11,014 nt of DNA. Origin: Propionibacteriaceae bacterium. Lineage in GTDB: Bacteria > Actinomycetota > Actinomycetes > Propionibacteriales > Propionibacteriaceae. The notes beneath the pieces were generated by a model. That model ran no database searches, was not told where the DNA came from, and was given only the letters and a program-made list of their open reading frames with translations. Numbering within the stretch: the stretch's first letter is position 1; each line of letters opens with the position of its first letter. The DNA lies in the NCBI GenBank assembly GCA_009778535.1, contig WRJP01000052.1:1-11014 (forward strand). The letters are read 5' to 3'. Shown one piece after another: positions 6,680 through 11,014 of the stretch. A program made the translations under genes and the position numbers.

Positions 6680-7468
6680 ATGACAAAACTATTCTTGAAG
6701 GCCATTGCGGCCGCGACAGCAGCGCTAGTGTTAACAGCTTGCGCCGGTGCACCGGCAGCAGTTCCGACTGACGGTCTGACTACAGTTAACCCAGGCAAGC
6801 TAACTACCTGTTCCGACATTCCATACCCCCCATTTGAAATGGAAGACCCAACAGCTCCAACCGGGTACTCCGGTTTCGACATTGAGATCGTCGGCGCGAT
6901 TGCAGAAAAGCTAAATCTCGAATTGGCCGTAATAAAGGTTGATTTTGATGCCCTGCAATCCGGCATCGTCTTAGCCGCCGGAGACTGCGATCTTGGCACT
7001 TCAGCTATGACTATCACAGATGAACGCAAGGCCAACATTGACTTCGCAGACCCCTACTATGACTCCCTGCAATCGCTGTTGGTACGCAAAGATTCTGGCA
7101 TCACCTCTTTGGCTCAGTTGGAAGGCAAGATCATTGGAGTGCAGCAGGGTACCACCGGTCTCAGCTATGCCACCGAGCATGCGCCAGCTACTGCGACCTT
7201 GACTCATTTCCCCTCCGATGGTGAGTTGTGGCCTGCGATGGTCTCGAACGGGATTGATGCGATTTTGCAGGACTATCCGGTTAACTTCCAACACCAGAAA
7301 GACGATCCGAATTTTGTTGTGGTGGAGAAATACGAGACTGACGAGCAGTACGGTTTTGCCTTTGCTAAGGGCAAGAACGATGCGCTGCGCGAAGCGGTCA
7401 ATGCCGGACTTGCTGCAATCCGCGCTGATGGCACCTACGACCGGCTCTACCAGAAGTATTTCGGATAA
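6680..7468 (+). CDS. Polar amino-acid ABC transporter substrate-binding lipoprotein
   Basis: This is a 262-residue solute-binding protein of family 3 (SBP_bac_3), the extracytoplasmic receptor of a polar amino-acid importer. The signal peptide ends in lipobox LTAC, making Cys21 the lipidation site. The mature part begins with TCSDIPYPPFEME, then GYSGFDIEIVGAIAEKL. It contains SAMTITDERKANIDFADPYYDS, whose Arg116 is the expected ligand-carboxylate contact, then VQQGTTG (about 154-160) at the domain hinge, and DAILQDYP with Asp198 at the position that usually holds the ligand amino group. The C-terminus (ADGTYDRLYQKYFG) is standard. Glutamine, glutamate, arginine or cystine are all possible ligands; I cannot choose between them. 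GGAGGG at 6670-6675, 4 nt before the ATG, supports the start. The permease follows 15 nt downstream. Confidence 0.93.
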   Translation: MTKLFLKAIAAATAALVLTACAGAPAAVPTDGLTTVNPGKLTTCSDIPYPPFEMEDPTAPTGYSGFDIEIVGAIAEKLNLELAVIKVDFDALQSGIVLAAGDCDLGTSAMTITDERKANIDFADPYYDSLQSLLVRKDSGITSLAQLEGKIIGVQQGTTGLSYATEHAPATATLTHFPSDGELWPAMVSNGIDAILQDYPVNFQHQKDDPNFVVVEKYETDEQYGFAFAKGKNDALREAVNAGLAAIRADGTYDRLYQKYFG

Positions 7469-7483
7469 CAGGTTTAGCCGATA

Positions 7484-8290
7484 ATGGCTTTTTCACTATC
7501 AGATATCAGACCAACGCTGCGGCGGCGGTTCGCCAGGGGCAGTTCCTACACCATCGCAGCTGCGGTGCTGATATTACTGATCATCTATGCATCCCGGAAT
7601 TGGGAGCTACTTTCCAGGAACTTTTTTAACGCTGAAGTTGCTGCGAAGCTATTCCCCAATATTTTTATTGCTCTTGGGAATACGCTGCTTTATACGTTAG
7701 TGGCTTTTGTGTTTGGCACTCTCTTGGCCATTTTGCTCGCGCTATTGAAGATTTCGAAAGGGCCATTGCGCTGGTTTGCTATCGTCTTCATTGAAATCTT
7801 CCGCGGTCTGCCCGCGCTGTTAACTATCTTTATTTTCGCATTCATGCTAACGATGGCTTTTCAATTCCGCTGGCCTGGTGGCAACATGTGGGGCGGAGTA
7901 GTGGCGCTGATATTCGTCACTGGAGCCTACAGCGCCGAGATTGTGCGAGCTGGTATCGACGCGGTGCCAAAAGGGCAACGCGAGGCTGCGCGTTCATTGG
8001 GGATGTCTGGGTTGCCGACTACGGTTTTTGTGATATTGCCGCAGGCGATTCGGATTGTCATTCCGCCGCTCACCAATGAATTCGTACTGCTACTCAAGGA
8101 CACCGCCCTGCTGTTTATCGCCGGGGCGACCGCTTTCCAGCGCGAGCTGACCACTTTCGGACGAGACGGATTGACCACCCACGCGAATAGCACTCCCTTG
8201 GTCGTCGCTGGTTTGCTGTATTTGCTGCTAACGATCCCACTGACCTATTTGGTAGGAATGCTTGAGAAACGAATGGCGGTGAAGAAATGA
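7484..8290 (+). CDS. Amino-acid ABC transporter permease
   Basis: This is a 268-residue HisM/GlnP-type inner-membrane permease. A basic N-terminus precedes hydrophobic segments at about 22-38, 62-90, 98-127, 136-157, 194-215 and 239-260. The cytoplasmic coupling loop that docks on the ATPase is clear: AEIVRAGIDAVPKGQREAARSLGMS (about 151-175, with the EAA motif at 167-169), followed by ILPQAIRIVIPPLTNEFVLLLKDTAL. The stretch GNTLLYTLVAFVFG is the usual entry to the transporter domain. Only one permease gene is present, so a homodimer is expected. The ribosome binding site is weak (CAGG near 7469-7473); the short gap to the previous gene suggests coupling. The stop codon overlaps the ATPase start as ATGA. 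Confidence 0.94.
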   Translation: MAFSLSDIRPTLRRRFARGSSYTIAAAVLILLIIYASRNWELLSRNFFNAEVAAKLFPNIFIALGNTLLYTLVAFVFGTLLAILLALLKISKGPLRWFAIVFIEIFRGLPALLTIFIFAFMLTMAFQFRWPGGNMWGGVVALIFVTGAYSAEIVRAGIDAVPKGQREAARSLGMSGLPTTVFVILPQAIRIVIPPLTNEFVLLLKDTALLFIAGATAFQRELTTFGRDGLTTHANSTPLVVAGLLYLLLTIPLTYLVGMLEKRMAVKK

Positions 8291-9075
8291 GTGAAGCCGC
8301 GTCCAAGAGCCCAAAATTGCATCCTAGGGACACTCCTAATCCGGATGCTCCTCCCATTAAGGTAGTCGATCTGCACAAACAGTTCGGCGACTTGGAGGTG
8401 CTCAAAGGCATTGATCTGGAGATCGAACGTGGTGAAGTCGTCTGTGTAATTGGGCCTTCGGGTTCGGGTAAATCTACGCTGCTGCGTTCGATCAACCTGT
8501 TGGAGTGGCCTACCAGCGGGAAGGTTTACATCGAAGGTATCGACATGTTGGATCCGGATGTGAACCTCGATCGGGTGCGTACCAGAATCGGCATGGTTTT
8601 CCAACAATTCAATCTTTTCCCACACATGACAGTGTTGCGCAATGTGACGATCGCGCAGTTAAAGGTGTTGGGGCGCACCAAATCTGAGGCTACTGACATT
8701 GCCGAGGCTATGTTGCGCCGAGTGGGGTTGGACGACAAGCTGCATGCATATCCAAGTCAACTCTCAGGCGGGCAGCAGCAGCGGGTGGCTATCGCACGTT
8801 CTTTGGCGATGAATCCGGACATGATGCTTTTTGACGAACCTACATCCTCACTCGACCCAGAGTTGGTTGGGGAAGTGCTGGAAGTGATGCGCAATCTAGC
8901 CAGCGAGGGGATGACCATGATGGTAGTCACTCACGAGATGGGTTTTGCCCGCGAAGTTGGTACTCGACTGATCTTCATGGACGACGGCCAAATCTTAGAG
9001 CAAGGCGACCCCAAAGAAGTCCTTGCAAATCCGCAACATGCCCGTACCCAGAGCTTCCTTTCCAAAGTGCTGTAA
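8287..9075 (+). CDS. Amino-acid ABC transporter ATP-binding protein
   Basis: This is a 262-residue ATPase of the GlnQ/HisP class that powers the adjacent permease from the cytoplasmic side. All nucleotide-binding motifs are intact: Walker A GPSGSGKST (56-64), Q-loop VFQQFNLFPHMTV (Gln106/107), ABC signature LSGGQQQR (159-166), Walker B MMLFDEP (179-185), D-loop SSLD, and the switch His216 in VVTHEMGFA. A Pro-rich N-terminal extension of about 22 residues (KSPKLHPRDTPNPDAPP) precedes the core and is longer than in GlnQ of E. coli; an in-frame later start is not obvious. The ATG overlaps the permease stop (ATGA), typical of translational coupling. The gene is followed by a nested inverted repeat that begins at its stop codon. 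Confidence 0.95.
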   Translation: MSEAASKSPKLHPRDTPNPDAPPIKVVDLHKQFGDLEVLKGIDLEIERGEVVCVIGPSGSGKSTLLRSINLLEWPTSGKVYIEGIDMLDPDVNLDRVRTRIGMVFQQFNLFPHMTVLRNVTIAQLKVLGRTKSEATDIAEAMLRRVGLDDKLHAYPSQLSGGQQQRVAIARSLAMNPDMMLFDEPTSSLDPELVGEVLEVMRNLASEGMTMMVVTHEMGFAREVGTRLIFMDDGQILEQGDPKEVLANPQHARTQSFLSKVL

Positions 9076-9145
9076 CCCTTCGGTAATTTCGCGCCCACTA
9101 ACTCGTCATTGCCACTGCCACCAGCAGTGACTTCGAGTGAGGGTT
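9074..9145 (+). other. Nested inverted repeat after the ABC operon
   Basis: Three pairs of complementary segments nest around one centre. AACCCT (9074-9079) pairs with AGGGTT (9140-9145), ACTCG (9101-9105) with CGAGT (9134-9138), and CACTGC (9113-9118) with GCAGTG (9124-9129) around a 5-nt loop. The structure starts on the last two bases of the ATPase stop codon and ends about 80 nt before secA. It lacks the T-run of an intrinsic terminator; a run of seven A residues comes shortly after. It may stabilise or end the ABC mRNA in another way, or be part of the secA leader. The outer arms are short and far apart, so the inner and middle stems are the more reliable ones. Confidence 0.4.
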
Positions 9146-9181
9146 CGTGTCCTTGGAAAAAAAGTTGTATTGCTGATCGCG

Positions 9182-9187
9182 TAAGAT
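9182..9187 (+). promoter_or_regulatory. Possible -10 element for secA
   Basis: TAAGAT fits the TANNNT pattern of actinobacterial -10 boxes and would place initiation near 9194, about 33 nt before secA. No acceptable -35 hexamer is seen at 16-18 nt upstream, where the sequence is A-rich. Weak call. Confidence 0.2.
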
Positions 9188-9227
9188 GGTCGTCGCTGCA
9201 TATGGCATAGCTAGGAGAATCACATAG
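9186..9227 (+). CDS. Possible 13-codon leader mini-ORF abutting secA
   Basis: An ATG at 9186 opens a frame encoding MVVAAYGIARRIT and ends at TAG 9225-9227. That stop shares its last G with the GTG start of secA (TAGTG). The secA ribosome binding site lies inside this mini-ORF, so a ribosome translating it would interact with secA initiation. Against it: no Shine-Dalgarno precedes the ATG, and it overlaps the candidate -10 element, so the two calls are mutually exclusive. It shows no similarity that I can see to SecM-type arrest peptides. It may simply be chance. Confidence 0.2.
   Translation: MVVAAYGIARRIT
9213..9217 (+). promoter_or_regulatory. Ribosome binding site fixing the secA GTG start
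   Basis: AGGAG lies 9 nt before the GTG at 9227 and selects that codon over the in-frame ATG at 9245, which would remove the conserved N-terminal LFDKML motif. Confidence 0.75.
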
Positions 9228-11014
9228 TGAACTTATTTGACAAAATGTTGCATACTGGCGAAGCGCGTCAGATCAAACGGCTGCGAGCGGTCGGCGATCA
9301 GGTGGCTTCGATAGAAGAGGACTTCATCAAGATGTCCGATGCCGAGTTGAAAGCCCAAACTGCGGAATTCAAGCAGCGGTTCGCTGACGGTGAATCCCTA
9401 GATTCGATCATGCCCGAAGCATTCGCCACAGTGCGCGAGGCTTCCAAGCGGATTCTCAATAAGCGACATTTTGACGTGCAGATTCAAGGTGCCGCCGCCC
9501 TGCATTGGGGCAATATCGCAGAGATGAAAACCGGTGAAGGTAAAACCTTGGTGGCGGTGCTGGCATCCTATCTGAATGCGCTGGAAGGTAAAGGCGTTCA
9601 CGTCGTCACAGTCAACGACTACCTGGCTGAATTCCAATCCGAACAGATGGGTCGAATCCACCATTTCTTGGGACTATCGGTGGGAGCCATTCTCACATCG
9701 ATGACCCCACAGCAACGGAAAAAAGCGTATCTAGCAGACATCACCTACGGCACCAATAACGAATTCGGGTTTGACTATCTGCGCGATAACATGGCACAAC
9801 GTCTGGAGGATTGCGTCCAGCGCGGACACCATTACGCCATCGTCGATGAGGTTGACTCGATCTTGATTGACGAAGCGCGTACCCCGTTGATCATTTCGGG
9901 TCCGAGTCAAGACAACAACGAGTGGTATCCGCGTTTTTCCTCACTCGCGCGCCAGCTCACCCGCGACGTCGATTACGAAGTGGATGAGAAGAAACGCACT
10001 ATTTCAGTGCTAGACGACGGTATTGAAGCTACTGAGGATTTCCTCGGTATCGACAATCTTTACGAGTCGGTAAACACCCCGATGATCTCCTATTTGAACA
10101 ATGCAATCCGTGCTAAAGAATTGTTCAAACGTGACCGTGACTATGTGGTATTAAACGGTGAAGTGCTGATCGTGGATGAGCACACTGGCCGCACCTTGGA
10201 AGGCCGCCGCTACAACGAAGGTCTGCACCAAGCGTTGGAAGCTAAAGAAAATGTGGAAATCCGCGACGAATATCAGACACTGGCCACCATCACCTTGCAG
10301 AACTATTTCCGCATGTACAACAAGTTGGCTGGAATGACTGGTACGGCCAAGACCGAAGAATCCGAATTTCAGAAGATTTACGGCCTTGGCGTGCTGCCAA
10401 TCGACACCAACATGCCGATGATTCGTGAAGATAACTCCGATTTGATCTATCGCACTGAGGCAGCCAAATTTGAGGCCATCATCGAAGATGTAATGGAACG
10501 TCATGCCAAGGGGCAGCCGATTCTGTTGGGTACTGCTTCGGTGGCCAAATCTGAAATTCTTTCACGCGGGTTGAAACGTGCTGGAGTGAAACATGAAGTG
10601 CTCAACGCTAAGGAACATGCCCGTGAAGCTGCCATTGTGGCGCTAGCTGGTCGCAAATCGGCTGTGACCGTTGCGACGAATATGGCTGGTCGTGGTACTG
10701 ACATCATCTTGGGCGGCAACCCAGAGTTTTTGGCTGATGCCGTGTTGCAGAAAAAGGGTTTGGATCCGCTGGAGACTCCTGACGAGTATGAGGCGGCGTG
10801 GCCAGATACTTTGAAAAAGATCGAGGAACAAGTAGCTGCCGAACATGAGGAGGTCGTGGAAGCAGGCGGGCTGTATGTGATCGGTTCCGAACGTCACGAA
10901 TCGCGCCGGATTGACAACCAGCTCCGCGGTCGGTCGGGACGGCAGGGCGACCCAGGTGAAAGCCGTTTCTATCTATCGCTGGAAGATGATCTGATGCGGC
11001 TCTACAAGACCGAC
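9227..11014 (+). CDS. secA: SecA preprotein translocase ATPase (5' part)
   Basis: These are the first 596 codons of the SecA motor ATPase, which drives unfolded preproteins through SecYEG at the cytoplasmic membrane; the 3' end lies beyond the window (SecA is usually 800-950 residues). The N-terminus, with GTG read as Met followed by NLFDKMLHTGEARQIKRL, is typical. Visible motifs: Walker A MKTGEGKT (100-107); the NBD1 segment TYGTNNEFGFDYLRDNM; Walker B-type DEVD (207-210) within VDEVDSILIDEARTPLIISGP; the preprotein crosslinking domain (about 225-370); EGRRYNEGLHQALEAKE; AGMTGTAKTEE; TNMAGRGTDIILGG (484-497); and the arginine-finger motif QLRGRSGRQGDPG (565-577). The position downstream of hpf indicates the housekeeping SecA1. 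No defects are seen in the visible part. Confidence 0.97.
   Translation, partial: MNLFDKMLHTGEARQIKRLRAVGDQVASIEEDFIKMSDAELKAQTAEFKQRFADGESLDSIMPEAFATVREASKRILNKRHFDVQIQGAAALHWGNIAEMKTGEGKTLVAVLASYLNALEGKGVHVVTVNDYLAEFQSEQMGRIHHFLGLSVGAILTSMTPQQRKKAYLADITYGTNNEFGFDYLRDNMAQRLEDCVQRGHHYAIVDEVDSILIDEARTPLIISGPSQDNNEWYPRFSSLARQLTRDVDYEVDEKKRTISVLDDGIEATEDFLGIDNLYESVNTPMISYLNNAIRAKELFKRDRDYVVLNGEVLIVDEHTGRTLEGRRYNEGLHQALEAKENVEIRDEYQTLATITLQNYFRMYNKLAGMTGTAKTEESEFQKIYGLGVLPIDTNMPMIREDNSDLIYRTEAAKFEAIIEDVMERHAKGQPILLGTASVAKSEILSRGLKRAGVKHEVLNAKEHAREAAIVALAGRKSAVTVATNMAGRGTDIILGGNPEFLADAVLQKKGLDPLETPDEYEAAWPDTLKKIEEQVAAEHEEVVEAGGLYVIGSERHESRRIDNQLRGRSGRQGDPGESRFYLSLEDDLMRLYKTD

Noticed and set aside
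9153..9187. TTGGAA (9153-9158) paired with TAAGAT (9182-9187) as a full secA promoter
   Set aside because: The spacing is 23 nt, too long for a standard sigma-70-type promoter, so only the -10-like element was listed, at low confidence.

Overview
The window is an actinobacterial chromosomal segment with every recognisable gene on the + strand. The best clue to the organism is the gene order mtrA-mtrB-lpqB-comF-hpf-secA. This order is the conserved cell-envelope/secretion neighbourhood of Actinobacteria, as in Mycobacterium (mtrA/mtrB/lpqB/comF-like/hpf-like/secA1). The MtrA C-terminus and LpqB, with its lipobox and GerMN-like region, are lineage-typical. Base composition looks moderate rather than strongly GC-rich. 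I infer a lower-GC actinobacterium, perhaps in or near the Actinomycetaceae, but I cannot fix the genus from this sequence.

Layout. Positions 1-3711 hold a tightly packed, overlapping operon: the 3' part of mtrA (response regulator), mtrB (sensor kinase) and lpqB (lipoprotein), joined by two 11-nt overlaps. The 277-nt gap at 3712-3988 has no convincing gene but is rich in short inverted repeats and has a plausible promoter. Next come comF (phosphoribosyltransferase-like, about 3989-4636), a 149-nt gap with a good promoter candidate, and hpf (long-form ribosome hibernation factor, 4786-5379). A YcaQ/AlkX-type winged-helix DNA glycosylase homologue (5412-6608) follows 32 nt later. Then comes a three-gene polar amino-acid ABC importer: substrate-binding lipoprotein 6680-7468, permease 7484-8290 and ATPase 8287-9075. 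The 151-nt gap at 9076-9226 carries a nested inverted repeat and a 13-codon mini-ORF that abuts the secA start. secA (GTG start at 9227) runs off the right edge after 596 codons.

How the parts fit. MtrAB-LpqB is an envelope-sensing and cell-division regulatory module. SecA powers export across the membrane, including export of lipoproteins such as LpqB and the ABC binding protein. HPF protects idle ribosomes. The glycosylase and the amino-acid importer are not part of the minimal mycobacterial version of this neighbourhood and look like a lineage-specific insertion between hpf and secA.

The window is mostly ordinary housekeeping DNA. I saw no CRISPR array, tRNA or rRNA, insertion sequence, phage gene or obvious defence system. 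The items most worth a second look are non-coding: the tandem hairpins upstream of comF and the leader region of secA.
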